NCBI GenBank assembly: GCA_023431185.1
Contig: JAEYXS010000093.1
Span: 1 to 20,765 of the forward strand
Direction: 5' to 3'
DNA from: Verrucomicrobiota bacterium
GTDB taxonomy: Bacteria; Verrucomicrobiota; Verrucomicrobiia; Limisphaerales; JAEYXS01
DNA length: 20,765 nt
Below the pieces are notes generated by a model that did not search any database, was not told where the DNA came from, and saw only the letters and a program-made list of their open reading frames with translations. Positions within the stretch are counted from its first letter, which is position 1. Every line of letters starts with the position of its first letter. Of the stretch, positions 6,842 to 15,652 are shown piece by piece. The position numbers were made by a program, and so were the translations under genes.

Positions 6842-8368
6842 TTATTCTTTCCCCGACTTCTTCCGCATGATCTGCTCGGGGAAATCGGCAGCTTCGGAGC
6901 CGTTGATGCGGCGCAGGTTGGAGGAGCCACCCTTGTCCGGAAAGAGCGGGATGTTCAGACCTTCCACCTTCTCCAGTTCCTTGAAGAGCTTTTGCCGCAT
7001 GCGCGTGGCGATGGCTTTGTGCTCCGGGCTGTTGATGAGGTTCTTCGTCTCCTTGGGGTCGTAGCGGATGTCATACAGCTCGTCCGTGTCCCAGAGGCCG
7101 TAGTAGCGGATGAACTTGTATTGGTCCTCACGTAGCGCGTGCATGGTGGGTGTCTGCGGGAAGTTGCGTTCCCAGAAGTAGGTGTAGAGGAAGAACTCGC
7201 GCCAAGGCACTTCCTTTTGCTGCGCCACGGCGACGAAGCTCTGGCCGTCCATGTAGCTGGGCGTCTTGAGGCCGGCCACTTCGAGAAAGGTTGGGCCCAC
7301 GTCGATGTTCGCCACCATCTTCTCGATGACGGTGCCTTTGCGGAACAACTCGGGGCAATGCATCACCATGGGCACGCGCATGGAGGTCTCGTAGGCCACA
7401 CGTTTGTCGATGAGCCCGTGTTCGCCGAACATGAAACCATTATCGCCCATGTAGATGATGAGCGTGGACTCGAGCTGCTTCTTCTCGCGCAGCCAGTTGA
7501 TGACGCGGCCGATGCTTTCATCCACGGAGAGCAAAGCCTCGCAATAGAGCTGGTAGTATTCGTCGATGTTCAGGTCGCTGTGATAGGGGAAGTCCACGCC
7601 GTGCCAGCTATTGCGCTGGTTCTTCAACCACATGGGCTTGTCTTTGTAATAATCCGGATTGTTCGTGACCTCGGAAGGCACTGGCGCACGCTTGCCTTTG
7701 TAACGGCCCTTGTGACGCTCTGCCGGCTCGAAGTCCGCGTGCACGGCCTTGTGCGAGAGATACATCATGAAGGGCTTGCTCAGGTCGCGGCGATCGAGCC
7801 ACTCCACGGCGTAATCGGTCAGTTCATCCGTGATGTAACCCTTCTGCGCGACGCGTTTGCCATCGACGTTCAGGCCATTTTTGCTGGGCTGATAGGTGCC
7901 TTGCCCGCGGAAGCTCACCCAATGATCCCAGCCGGGTTGCGGTTCATCCCCTTCACCGCCCATGTGCCATTTGCCGAAGAACGCGGTCTGGTAACCGGCC
8001 TGCTTCAGGTATTGAGAGAAATAGATGGTGCCCGGCTGGATGGGCGTGTTGTTATCCACGATCTTGTGCTTGTGCGGATACAGGCCGGTGAGGATGGAGG
8101 CGCGGCTGGGTGAGCACAGCGCAGTGGAGACGAAGGCGTTCTTAAGATGCACGCCATTTTTCGCCAGGAAATCCATGTTCGGCGTTTCCAGGAACGGATG
8201 GCCCATGAAGCCCATCGCATCATAGCGATGATCATCCGCGAGGATGAAGACGATGTTGCGCGGCTTGGTGCCGGGGATCTTTTCCAGTTGCGGCACCTGC
8301 GTCTGGGCAGAGGCGGCACTCGCCAGTGCGAGCAGGCACGATAGCAGCAATACAGGGAAATTTCGCAT
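6842..8368 (-). CDS. Secreted type I sulfatase (formylglycine-dependent)
   Basis: 508 residues from the ATG at 8368, chosen because it yields a signal peptide (MRNFPVLLLSCLLALASAASA); longer in-frame starts to 8452 add sequence unlike a secreted protein. Type I sulfatase motifs are in order: the metal-binding FILADDHRYD (Asp45-Asp46), the sulfatase signature LCSPSRASILTG with Cys85 (the residue converted to formylglycine) and Arg89, FGKWHMGG (Lys133, His135), and the late MGDNGFMFGEHG metal motif. These enzymes remove sulfate esters from polysaccharides or aryl compounds in the periplasm. Maturation needs a sulfatase-modifying enzyme, not in this window. The substrate cannot be told from sequence alone. 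It is divergent from the alpha/beta hydrolase gene, 77 nt away. Confidence 0.95.
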   Translation of the reverse strand: MRNFPVLLLSCLLALASAASAQTQVPQLEKIPGTKPRNIVFILADDHRYDAMGFMGHPFLETPNMDFLAKNGVHLKNAFVSTALCSPSRASILTGLYPHKHKIVDNNTPIQPGTIYFSQYLKQAGYQTAFFGKWHMGGEGDEPQPGWDHWVSFRGQGTYQPSKNGLNVDGKRVAQKGYITDELTDYAVEWLDRRDLSKPFMMYLSHKAVHADFEPAERHKGRYKGKRAPVPSEVTNNPDYYKDKPMWLKNQRNSWHGVDFPYHSDLNIDEYYQLYCEALLSVDESIGRVINWLREKKQLESTLIIYMGDNGFMFGEHGLIDKRVAYETSMRVPMVMHCPELFRKGTVIEKMVANIDVGPTFLEVAGLKTPSYMDGQSFVAVAQQKEVPWREFFLYTYFWERNFPQTPTMHALREDQYKFIRYYGLWDTDELYDIRYDPKETKNLINSPEHKAIATRMRQKLFKELEKVEGLNIPLFPDKGGSSNLRRINGSEAADFPEQIMRKKSGKE

Positions 8369-8445
8369 GGTGGAAAAATAACGGTCATTCATTGCCGGGT
8401 GCAACACGTAATGCATATTGTTGTCCTGCGACAGACGCACCGCCG

Positions 8446-9279
8446 ATGACACAAGTTACGAGAAAACGCTGGCAGCGATGGCTCACGGCGGGCACGGTCT
8501 GCCTGATCTTATTCATGTTCCTGCGAGCCTTTGAACATAACAACGTGTATCACCCCAACGCCGAACTGGACGCGCACTTGGGCGATGTCGGCATTCCCGG
8601 TGCAGAAGTGTGGCTGACCACCTCTGACAAGCTGCGCTTGAACGCGTGGTATTTCCCGGCTCCGAAAGATTCACCACGCGCCCGATACGCCGTCCTCTTC
8701 GCGCATGGCAACGGCGGGAACATCAGTCATCGGGTGGATATCTACCAGCTCTGGCACGGACTGGGCGTGAATTTTCTGGCGTTCGATTATCGCGGCTATG
8801 GCTTAAGCGCGGGCGAGCCTTCGGAAAAAGGCACGTACAAAGACGCACAAGCGGCTTACGACTGGCTCATCGGCAAAGGGTTCAAGCCGGAGCATATCAT
8901 TGTGCTCGGTGAATCACTCGGCGGCGGCATCGCGAGCTGGGTGGCGGTAGAGAACCAAGTGGGCGCGCTGGTCCTGCAAAGCACGTTCACCAGTGTGCCG
9001 AACCTGGGCAAAGAACTATTCCCCTTCCTGCCCGTCCATCTGCTGGCCTCGATCCATTACAACACCATCGGGAGGTTGCCTAAGATCCAGGTGCCATTGC
9101 TCATCTTGCACAGCCGCTCGGACACGCTCATCCGGTTCCATCACGCGGAGCAAAACTTCAAGGCGGCCAATGAGCCCAAGCGATTGCACGAGGTCCTGGG
9201 TGATCATAACGAGACCTTGTTCGCGGGGGCTGAACTGTATCGGGAGGGAGTGGAGAAGTTTTTGCAATCGCTTCCATAA
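8446..9279 (+). CDS. Alpha/beta hydrolase, membrane-anchored
   Basis: 277 residues from the ATG at 8446; the frame is open further upstream, but that would run into the sulfatase gene and add odd sequence. An N-terminal hydrophobic helix (about 12-27) follows KRWQRW, so the enzyme is probably tethered with the catalytic domain outside the cytoplasm. The fold is marked by FAHGNGGN (oxyanion hole, 86-92), DYRGYGLS (114-121), the nucleophile elbow GESLGG with Ser157, Asp226 in HSRSD and His254 in GDHNE. This resembles BEM46/ABHD13-like serine hydrolases, usually esterases or peptidases of unknown substrate. It starts a plus-strand run: the aminotransferase follows after 59 nt. Confidence 0.92.
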   Translation: MTQVTRKRWQRWLTAGTVCLILFMFLRAFEHNNVYHPNAELDAHLGDVGIPGAEVWLTTSDKLRLNAWYFPAPKDSPRARYAVLFAHGNGGNISHRVDIYQLWHGLGVNFLAFDYRGYGLSAGEPSEKGTYKDAQAAYDWLIGKGFKPEHIIVLGESLGGGIASWVAVENQVGALVLQSTFTSVPNLGKELFPFLPVHLLASIHYNTIGRLPKIQVPLLILHSRSDTLIRFHHAEQNFKAANEPKRLHEVLGDHNETLFAGAELYREGVEKFLQSLP

Positions 9280-9338
9280 CACCGCAACCATCCGCTTGCC
9301 CGGACTCCCTTGACCGCGCAGTATCCCGTCCGTTAACC

Positions 9339-10589
9339 ATGAAACGCACCGCTCTTTCGCAACTCGGCCAGCGCATCGCCGAGCCGCCCATCGCCTGGCT
9401 GATGAAGCAGACGCTGGATCATCCGCACATCATCTCGCTGGCGGCCGGATTCACCGATAACCCTTCGCTGCCCGTGGCGGAGACGCAGGAGCTGGCGCAG
9501 CGGGTGCTTTCCAAAGCCAGCCGCGGCCAGGCCGCCTTGCAATACGGCGCGAGCGCAGGCGACACGCAATTGCGCGAACTCACGGTGAAGCGCCTGCAAC
9601 ATCTCGATGCCGGCAAGGCCGTCGCGCCGGTCGCACAAACCATCATCACACATGGTTCACAGCAATTGCTCTATCTCCTGTCCGAGGCGTTGTTCGATCC
9701 GGGTGACATCGTGATCGTGGAAGATCCCACTTACTTCGTTTTCCTTGGCATCGCGCAAAGCCGGGGGATGGATTGCCGTGGGGTGAAGCTGACGCCGGAG
9801 GGCGTAGATCTGGCCGATTTGGAACGCTGCCTGGAAACCTTGCAGAAGGAAGGTTCCTTGCAGAAGTTGAAGGCGCTGTATCTCGTCACGTATCACCAGA
9901 ACCCGACGGGTTATACTTCACAACTCGAACGCAAGGCGGCGGCGTTGAAGTTGTTGAAGCGTTACGAGAAAGCAGCGGGCCATCCCATCTATCTGCTGGA
10001 GGATGCGGCGTATCGTGAGCTGCGTTTCACGGGTGAAGATGTTCCCTCCGCGTTGACCTGTGCGGGCAGTGAGCGCGTCATCTACGCGGGAACGTATAGC
10101 AAGCCCTTCGCCACCGGCATCCGGGTGGGCTTTGGCATCTTGCCCAAGGAATTGTTCCCCGTGGTGCTGCGCATCAAGGGCAATCACGACTTCGGCACGG
10201 CGAATCTGCTGCAGCAACTGCTCGCGGAAGCGCTGGCCACGGGCACGTATGAGAAACACCTCAAGCAATTACGTGAACGCTATGCGCGCAAGGCGGCGGT
10301 GATGGTAGCGGCGATCAAAAAGCATTTCCCCGCGAACGTGCAATGGCGCGAGCCCGAGGGCGGCCTCTACGTCTGGGCCCGCACGCCAGAACGTGTGGCC
10401 TCGGGCATGAAGTCTGCCTTCTTCAAGAAAGCCTTGGCGCAGGACGTTCTCTATGTGCCGGGCGAGCTGGCGTATGCAGACGATGCGCATCGCCCGAAGC
10501 CAAATCATGAGATGCGCCTGAGCTTCGGTGGAGCCGGTGAAAAGGACATCACCGAAGGCATTGCACGACTGGGCCGGTTATTGGCATAG
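9339..10589 (+). CDS. PLP-dependent aminotransferase (fold type I, LysN/KAT-like)
   Basis: 416 residues, full length for class I/II aminotransferases. Visible cofactor and substrate residues: Tyr69-Gly70 (QYGASAG), THGSQQ (104-109, phosphate region), TYHQNPTG with Asn188, LLEDAAY with Asp222 and Tyr225, the Schiff-base Lys255 in GTYSKPFATGIR with Arg262, and a late MRLSFGG Arg that binds the substrate carboxylate. The pattern is closest to 2-aminoadipate/multi-substrate aminotransferases and the catalytic domain of MocR regulators, but with no N-terminal HTH domain, so it is an enzyme, not a regulator. The amino donor is not determinable here. It lies 10 nt before the SGNH gene on the same strand, so the two are probably cotranscribed. 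Confidence 0.93.
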   Translation: MKRTALSQLGQRIAEPPIAWLMKQTLDHPHIISLAAGFTDNPSLPVAETQELAQRVLSKASRGQAALQYGASAGDTQLRELTVKRLQHLDAGKAVAPVAQTIITHGSQQLLYLLSEALFDPGDIVIVEDPTYFVFLGIAQSRGMDCRGVKLTPEGVDLADLERCLETLQKEGSLQKLKALYLVTYHQNPTGYTSQLERKAAALKLLKRYEKAAGHPIYLLEDAAYRELRFTGEDVPSALTCAGSERVIYAGTYSKPFATGIRVGFGILPKELFPVVLRIKGNHDFGTANLLQQLLAEALATGTYEKHLKQLRERYARKAAVMVAAIKKHFPANVQWREPEGGLYVWARTPERVASGMKSAFFKKALAQDVLYVPGELAYADDAHRPKPNHEMRLSFGGAGEKDITEGIARLGRLLA

Positions 10590-10599
10590 TGGCGGCACT

Positions 10600-11904
10600 A
10601 TGATTTCCCTGATGGACCGTCGTCGTTTTCTGGTCACCAGCGGGCTGGCCGTGCTGGCCACCCGATTGTCACAGCTTTCCTCCCGAGCCGCCGGTCAACC
10701 GCCGCTGGCCAGTCACATCAAACGCGTACTCTTCCTGGGGGACAGCATCACGTACGCCGGACATTACGTGGACTACGTGGAGGCCATCTGGCGGCTGCGT
10801 TTCCCCGATTCGCAAGTGGAGTTCCTGGACCTGGGGCTGCCGAGCGAAACGGTTTCCGGCTTGTCCGAACCTGGGCACGCGGGCGGCAAGTTCCCCCGTC
10901 CTGACCTGCACGAACGGCTGGACCGTGTGCTCGCACAGACGAAACCGCAGCTCGTCATCGCCTGTTACGGGATGAACGATGGCATCTATCATCCACCAAG
11001 CGATGAGCGGCTGGCCGCCTATCAGCAGGGCATCTTGAAACTGCGCCTGAAAGTGGAGGCGGCCGGGGCCAAGATCATCCACCTGACGCCACCGGTCTTT
11101 GATGCGCAACCGATCAAGGACAAGACTTTGCCCGCCGGACAGGCCGTCTATGAGAAGCCTTATGCGGGCTACGATGAGGTGCTGACACGTTACAGCGAAT
11201 GGCTCCTGCAACAGCGGGATTTCGGCTGGGAGGTCCATGACGTGCATGGACCGATGCTGCAGGCGCTGGCCGCGCGCCGGTCGCAGAATCCGGAGTTCAC
11301 CTTTGCCAAGGATGGCGTGCATGCCGATGCCAATGGCCACTGGGTCATGGCCCAGGCATTGTTGCAGGGCTGGAAACTGGGACCTGATGTCGAGAGCGCT
11401 TCCGTCAACTTCAGCCAGCGCCGGATCTTGCTGGGCCGGCTCACGGATTTACAAGTGTGGAAAGATGCTTGCTCCTTCTCCTGGGGGACGACGCTTCGGT
11501 TGCCCTACGATCCCAAATGGGATGCGACGACGCTGGCGACGGTGAGCAGCCTGGTGCGGCGGGAGGTGAAAGTGCTTTCCCTGCCAGCGGGAGATTTCCA
11601 GATCAAAGTGGATGGTGCCGAGCTCTTGAAACAGAGCCACAAGGTGTTGCACCAGGGTTTTGATCTGCTGCAGCAAAACAAGTCCACACTGCACGGGCGC
11701 GGGGCTGAATTGCTGAAGCTGGTCAGCCAACGCCGCAAGCTGCTGAGTGATGCGTGGTTGACGCAGACCGGTCATCAGAGACCGGGCATGGCCAAGGGAT
11801 TGCCGGTGGCGGAGGCCGAAGCCAAGGCGGCCGAACTGGCCAGACAGATCCGCAACTTTGCCGCGCCGGTGGCCTTGAAGGTGGAAATACTCAAGATGGA
11901 ATAG
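10600..11904 (+). CDS. SGNH/GDSL-type hydrolase with Tat signal
   Basis: 434 residues from the ATG at 10600 (an ATG at 10612 is also possible; the frame is open to 10528 inside the aminotransferase). The N-terminus has a twin-arginine motif (MDRRRFLVTSG) and a hydrophobic stretch, so export by Tat is likely. The SGNH blocks are FLGDSIT (Ser49), YGMND (Gly124, Asn126) and KDGVHAD (Asp238, His241), the catalytic triad and oxyanion residues of GDSL esterases such as carbohydrate acetyl-esterases. A C-terminal region after about residue 290 holds a Lys/Gln-rich helical segment (VLHQGFDLLQQNKS). Its 10-nt gap from the aminotransferase gene indicates an operon. The specific ester substrate is unknown. 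Confidence 0.9.
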   Translation: MISLMDRRRFLVTSGLAVLATRLSQLSSRAAGQPPLASHIKRVLFLGDSITYAGHYVDYVEAIWRLRFPDSQVEFLDLGLPSETVSGLSEPGHAGGKFPRPDLHERLDRVLAQTKPQLVIACYGMNDGIYHPPSDERLAAYQQGILKLRLKVEAAGAKIIHLTPPVFDAQPIKDKTLPAGQAVYEKPYAGYDEVLTRYSEWLLQQRDFGWEVHDVHGPMLQALAARRSQNPEFTFAKDGVHADANGHWVMAQALLQGWKLGPDVESASVNFSQRRILLGRLTDLQVWKDACSFSWGTTLRLPYDPKWDATTLATVSSLVRREVKVLSLPAGDFQIKVDGAELLKQSHKVLHQGFDLLQQNKSTLHGRGAELLKLVSQRRKLLSDAWLTQTGHQRPGMAKGLPVAEAEAKAAELARQIRNFAAPVALKVEILKME

Positions 11905-11941
11905 CACAGAAGCAGGTCCGATTGGCTGGGTTGCTCCGGGG

Positions 11942-12021
11942 AAAAAAGTGATTCGGGCAACAGACGCCAAGGAGGTGGGGGTTGGGGAACCCCGCTGAAG
12001 AAACGTTCTGTCACCCGAATC
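11942..12021 (-). terminator. Large nested-stem terminator for the symporter transcript
   Basis: On the minus strand GATTCGGG (12021-12014) pairs with CCCGAATC (11957-11950). A 2x2 internal loop follows, then a second helix (TCTGT with ACAGA, plus CG/CG past one bulged base), and a GGGGTT/AACCCC hairpin (11978-11993) inside. Two bases after the outer stem comes a run of six T on the minus strand (11947-11942). This fits an intrinsic terminator about 120 nt past the symporter stop codon, but it is larger and more branched than usual. Confidence 0.65.
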
Positions 12022-12038
12022 GACTACAGCATACACCC

Positions 12039-12123
12039 GTGTCTGCAAAAATCCATACGTAATCTTACCTAAAATCGTAACGCCTTTGTCGCCTGAGCTG
12101 TTATGCGATTGTCACGCAGACAC
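12039..12123 (-). ncRNA. Candidate structured RNA element in the symporter 3' region
   Basis: GTGTCTGC (12039-12046) and GCAGACAC (12116-12123) are perfect 8-bp inverted repeats. Inside them AATCGTAAC (12073-12081) pairs with GTTA-CGATT (12100-12110) around a 2-nt bulge. The element lies between the symporter stop (12142) and the terminator at 11942-12021, so a roughly 180-nt structured RNA could be made as a 3' UTR or processed sRNA. It matches no RNA family I know. Strand is assigned from the terminator's T run. Confidence 0.4.
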
Positions 12124-12141
12124 TTCGTAAAGCAGGACTTT

Positions 12142-13617
12142 TCAGGCTTTTTTTACGTTGTCTAGATTTGCTTGCGTACGGCTGAACAAAAAGAGGCCAG
12201 CGCAGGTCACCACCGCATTCAGGATGAGCAGCTCGTTGCCGAAGGTGTAGTTGTTGAAAAATTCCTTCGAGTTCTTGTCCAGGACATAGCAGATCAGGGG
12301 GGCCACCACACAGATGACCGGCACACTCTTATCCAGCACGCGCCGTCGGCAAAGGATGCCAAAGGCGAACAGACCAAGCAGCGGCCCATAGGTGTACGTC
12401 GCGATCTTGAGCACGGCGGAGATCACGGATTGCCTGGCCAATGCTTCAAAGCCAAGGATCACCAGCAGCAGGATGGCGGCAAAGGCGAGGTGTATCTTGT
12501 GCCGCAGGGAGGTTTTTTCAGCCTCAGTTTTTTTCCCGTCCTTGTCCATGCCGAGGATGTCGATGCAAAAAGAAGTGGTAAGCGTCGTAAGCACGGAATC
12601 GGCACTGGAAAAGGTGGCCGCCGTAAGCCCAAGCACGAACACGATGGCCGCAAAGGTGCCGAGGTGCTCCAGTGCCAGCAGCGGAAAGAGCTGATCGGAC
12701 CGTTCCGGCAAGGCAACGCCTTTGGCGGCGGCGTAGATGAAGAGCAACGCGCCCATTGAAAGGAAAAAGAGGTTTACCAGCACGGCGATGACGCTGTAGG
12801 TCGCCATGTTCCATTGCGCCTCACGGAGAGACCGGCAGCTCAAGTTCTTCTGCATCATGTTCTGGTCCAGCCCGGTCATGGCGATGGCGAGGAAGATGCC
12901 GCCCAGGAATTGCTTCCAGAAATAATTGCCGTTCGTGGCATCCCAGAAAAAGGTCTGCGAGTATTCGCTCTGACGCACGGTGCTGATGAGATCGCCCAGG
13001 CCGATGTCCAACTGCCGCATGATGGCCACGATGGAGAGAATCACTCCCAGCAGCAGGAAGGTGGACTGAAAGGTGTCCGTCCACACCAGGGTCTTGATGC
13101 CACCTTTATACGTGTAGGCCAGCATGAGCCCGATGATGCCGGCCACCGAGAGCCAGAAGGGGATGCCCCAGGCATCGAACACAAATTTCTGGATGACGCT
13201 CGCTGCCAGAAACAACCGCGCGGCCGCACCCAAGGTCCGAGACAGGATGAAATACGCGGAGCCGGTCTTCTGCGACCAACCACCGAAACGCGTCTCCAGG
13301 TAGCTATAGATGGAGGTAAGGTTCAGCTTGTAGAACAGCGGCAACAGTACGCCCGCGATGATGAGGTAACCAACCATCAGCCCGAGCACGAGTTGCAGGT
13401 AGGAGAACTGGTCCTTCCCCACCGTGCCCGGCACCGAGATGAAGGTCACCCCGGAGAGTGAATCGCCGATCATGCCAAACGCGACCGCATACCAGGGCGA
13501 CGCCTTGTTTCCGAGAAAGTAGGAGTTGTTGTCCGCATTGCGGCTCGTGTACCACGCGATCAACAGCAGGAAAAGGAAGTATCCCCCGATGCAACTGAAG
13601 ATATAGATGGGTGACAT
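12142..13617 (-). CDS. Sodium:solute symporter (SSS family)
   Basis: A 491-residue membrane protein with about 13 predicted helices. SSS hallmarks are present: the unwound helix 1 region GMIGDSLSGVTFISVPG (48-64), YTYKGGIKTLVWTDTFQ (168-184), GLDQNMMQKNLSCRS (249-263) and the Na2-site segment ATFSSADS (334-341). It imports an unidentified solute with Na+; sugars, sialic acids, proline or other organic acids are all possible for this family, and no residue pattern here settles it. Lys/Glu-rich loop residues follow the sodium site (about 355-370). It lies 111 nt downstream of carB on the same strand, with no clear terminator between. The 3' region carries two nested RNA structures. Confidence 0.93.
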   Translation of the reverse strand: MSPIYIFSCIGGYFLFLLLIAWYTSRNADNNSYFLGNKASPWYAVAFGMIGDSLSGVTFISVPGTVGKDQFSYLQLVLGLMVGYLIIAGVLLPLFYKLNLTSIYSYLETRFGGWSQKTGSAYFILSRTLGAAARLFLAASVIQKFVFDAWGIPFWLSVAGIIGLMLAYTYKGGIKTLVWTDTFQSTFLLLGVILSIVAIMRQLDIGLGDLISTVRQSEYSQTFFWDATNGNYFWKQFLGGIFLAIAMTGLDQNMMQKNLSCRSLREAQWNMATYSVIAVLVNLFFLSMGALLFIYAAAKGVALPERSDQLFPLLALEHLGTFAAIVFVLGLTAATFSSADSVLTTLTTSFCIDILGMDKDGKKTEAEKTSLRHKIHLAFAAILLLVILGFEALARQSVISAVLKIATYTYGPLLGLFAFGILCRRRVLDKSVPVICVVAPLICYVLDKNSKEFFNNYTFGNELLILNAVVTCAGLFLFSRTQANLDNVKKA

Positions 13618-13728
13618 GGCCGGTTTACCCCGCTAGCCCAATCACAAAAAGGACGGCGGGAACGCGGACATTACTGGGCAAGAACCGCACGATTGGCGAG
13701 CGGAATTTCCGTCACCCGTCACCACCGC

Positions 13729-15525
13729 TCAGAAATACTCCTGGATCGTCTGCACGCCATAGCCCTCGCGCTTCAACGCCGCGATGCCCAGTGCCGCTGC
13801 TTTCGCGCTGCTGATCGTGGTCATGATCGGCGTCTGTGTGAGTACGGCGGTCGTGCGGATCTTCACCTCGTCCGCCCGCGGCACCTGGCCGGACGGCGTG
13901 TTGATGACCAGCTGGATCTCCTTGTTCTTCAGGAGATCCACCGCGTTCGGGCGGCCTTCCTGCAGCTTAAAGATGCGTTGCACCTTGAGTCCGGCTGCCT
14001 CCAGCACCGTCGCCGTACCACCCGTCGCGACCAGTTCAAAACCCAGCGCCACGAAATCCTTCGCCACTGCCGCGACGTCACCCTTGTGCGCATCGCCGAC
14101 GCTGATAAACACCTTGCCCTTCAGCGGCAAGGAAGAACCCGCCGCCATCTGGCTCTTCGCGTAAGCGATGCCCAGATCCATGTCCAGGCCCATCACTTCG
14201 CCCGTGGAACGCATCTCGGGTGAAAGCAGAATGTCCTGGCCCGGGAACTTGTTGAACGGGAACACGGATTCCTTCACCGCCCAATACTTCGTCCAGACCT
14301 CCTGCGTGAAGCCCAGCTCCTTCAGCGTCTTGCCCGCCATCACCTTCGCCGCGAGTTTCGCCAGCGGGAAACCGATCGCCTTCGAGACGAAAGGCACCGT
14401 GCGTGAGGCGCGCGGATTCACTTCCAGCACATAAACGATACCGTCTTTCACGGCATACTGCACGTTCATCAGGCCGATGACCTTCAACTCCTTCGCCATC
14501 GCGTGCGTGTATTGGCGGATCGTATTGATCGTCTCCGGGCTCAGTGTATGCGGCGGCAGGACCATCGCGGCGTCACCGGAGTGAACCCCCGCGAACTCGA
14601 TGTGCTCCAGCATGCCGCCGACCACGATCGTGCCCTCGTCCGGATTCGCGAACTGGCCCACATCCGTGATGCAATCCACATCCACTTCCGTAGCGTCCTC
14701 CAAGAACTTGTCCACCAGCACCGGACGACCGGCAGAGATCTCCAGTGCCGCATTGCGATGGAAGTAATCCCGCAATTCCGCTTCCGAGAAAACGATCTGC
14801 ATCGCGCGACCACCCAGCACGAAGGACGGGCGCAGCAACACCGGGTAACCCAGCTTCGTCGCCACCACCACCGCCTCCTCCACCGTCGTCGCCGTGCCGT
14901 TCGGGGGTTGCGGGATGTTCAGCTTGTTGAGCATCGCCGCGAAGAGCTTGCGGTCTTCCGCCACCTCGATGCTTTGCGGCGAGGTGCCGATGATGTTCAC
15001 CCCGTTCTGTTGCAGGCCGAGCGCGAGATTCAACGGCGTCTGCCCACCGAACTGGGCGATCGCCCCCCAGCACTGTTCACGTTCATAGATGTGCAACACG
15101 TCTTCCAACGTGAGCGGCTCGAAGAACAGCTTGTCCGACGTGTCATAATCCGTCGAAACCGTCTCTGGATTCGAGTTCACCATGATCGTCTCGAAGCCGT
15201 CCTCCTTCAGCGCGAAGGCCGCATGCACGCAGCAATAGTCGAACTCGATGCCCTGGCCGATCCGGTTCGGCCCGCCGCCCAGGATCATCACCTTTTTCGT
15301 CGCCGTCTGCTTCACCTCGTCGTCCCCACGATCGTAGGTGGAGTAGAAGTACGGCGTATACGCCTCGAACTCCGCCGCGCACGTATCCACCAGCCGGTAG
15401 CTGGGCACGAGCCCGCTGCGCTTGCGTTCGGCGCGGACGGCGTCCTCCGTCGTTTTGGTCAAATGGGCGATTTGACGGTCAGAAAAACCGTAGGACTTCG
15501 CTTTGGCTAACAATTCCGGATTCAT
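13729..15525 (-). CDS. carB: Carbamoyl-phosphate synthase large subunit, C-terminal half only
   Basis: 598 residues, against about 1070 for a complete CarB. The product starts in the oligomerisation domain (LLAKAKSYGFSDRQIA, then RLVDTCAAEFEAYTPY), continues with the second ATP-grasp synthetase (GGGPNRIGQGIEFDY at about 83-97, then VLEVNPRASRTVPFVSK) which phosphorylates carbamate, and ends with the MGS allosteric domain from about 466 (GKVFISVGDAHKGD...). The first synthetase is missing. In the same frame upstream the first stop is TGA at 15585-15583, and no N-terminal half lies in the 1.1 kb beyond. Either carB is split with its other half elsewhere, as in some archaea and Aquifex, or the gene is broken. 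ATG at 15525 is used (GTG at 15528 is adjacent). A hairpin lies just upstream of the start. Confidence 0.93.
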   Translation of the reverse strand: MNPELLAKAKSYGFSDRQIAHLTKTTEDAVRAERKRSGLVPSYRLVDTCAAEFEAYTPYFYSTYDRGDDEVKQTATKKVMILGGGPNRIGQGIEFDYCCVHAAFALKEDGFETIMVNSNPETVSTDYDTSDKLFFEPLTLEDVLHIYEREQCWGAIAQFGGQTPLNLALGLQQNGVNIIGTSPQSIEVAEDRKLFAAMLNKLNIPQPPNGTATTVEEAVVVATKLGYPVLLRPSFVLGGRAMQIVFSEAELRDYFHRNAALEISAGRPVLVDKFLEDATEVDVDCITDVGQFANPDEGTIVVGGMLEHIEFAGVHSGDAAMVLPPHTLSPETINTIRQYTHAMAKELKVIGLMNVQYAVKDGIVYVLEVNPRASRTVPFVSKAIGFPLAKLAAKVMAGKTLKELGFTQEVWTKYWAVKESVFPFNKFPGQDILLSPEMRSTGEVMGLDMDLGIAYAKSQMAAGSSLPLKGKVFISVGDAHKGDVAAVAKDFVALGFELVATGGTATVLEAAGLKVQRIFKLQEGRPNAVDLLKNKEIQLVINTPSGQVPRADEVKIRTTAVLTQTPIMTTISSAKAAALGIAALKREGYGVQTIQEYF

Positions 15526-15537
15526 CACGTTGCGTTG

Positions 15538-15554
15538 GCGGTTTGGTAAACCGC
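15538..15554. repeat. 7-bp hairpin just upstream of carB
   Basis: GCGGTTT (15538-15544) and AAACCGC (15548-15554) are perfect inverted repeats with a 3-nt loop, 12 nt before the carB ATG. In the RNA it would fold close to the ribosome-binding region. It may be a translation-control hairpin, an operator or a repeat remnant. Confidence 0.4.
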
Positions 15555-15652
15555 AAAACGGCCAGAAGTAAGCCTGACCATGTCACTACTGGCAAGCCTC
15601 CGTTACGGAACTTATCCACAACCTCCGCCCACGACAGATCCCAAACCGTAGC

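Noticed and set aside
9310..9338. Promoter-like TTGACC-17-TTAACC before the aminotransferase
   Set aside because: The -10 box would touch the ATG, so transcription would start inside the gene; chance match more likely.
13618..13728. Terminator between carB and the symporter
   Set aside because: Only imperfect short palindromes (such as CGGAATTTCCG) and a tandem CCGTCAC pair; no stem with a T run.
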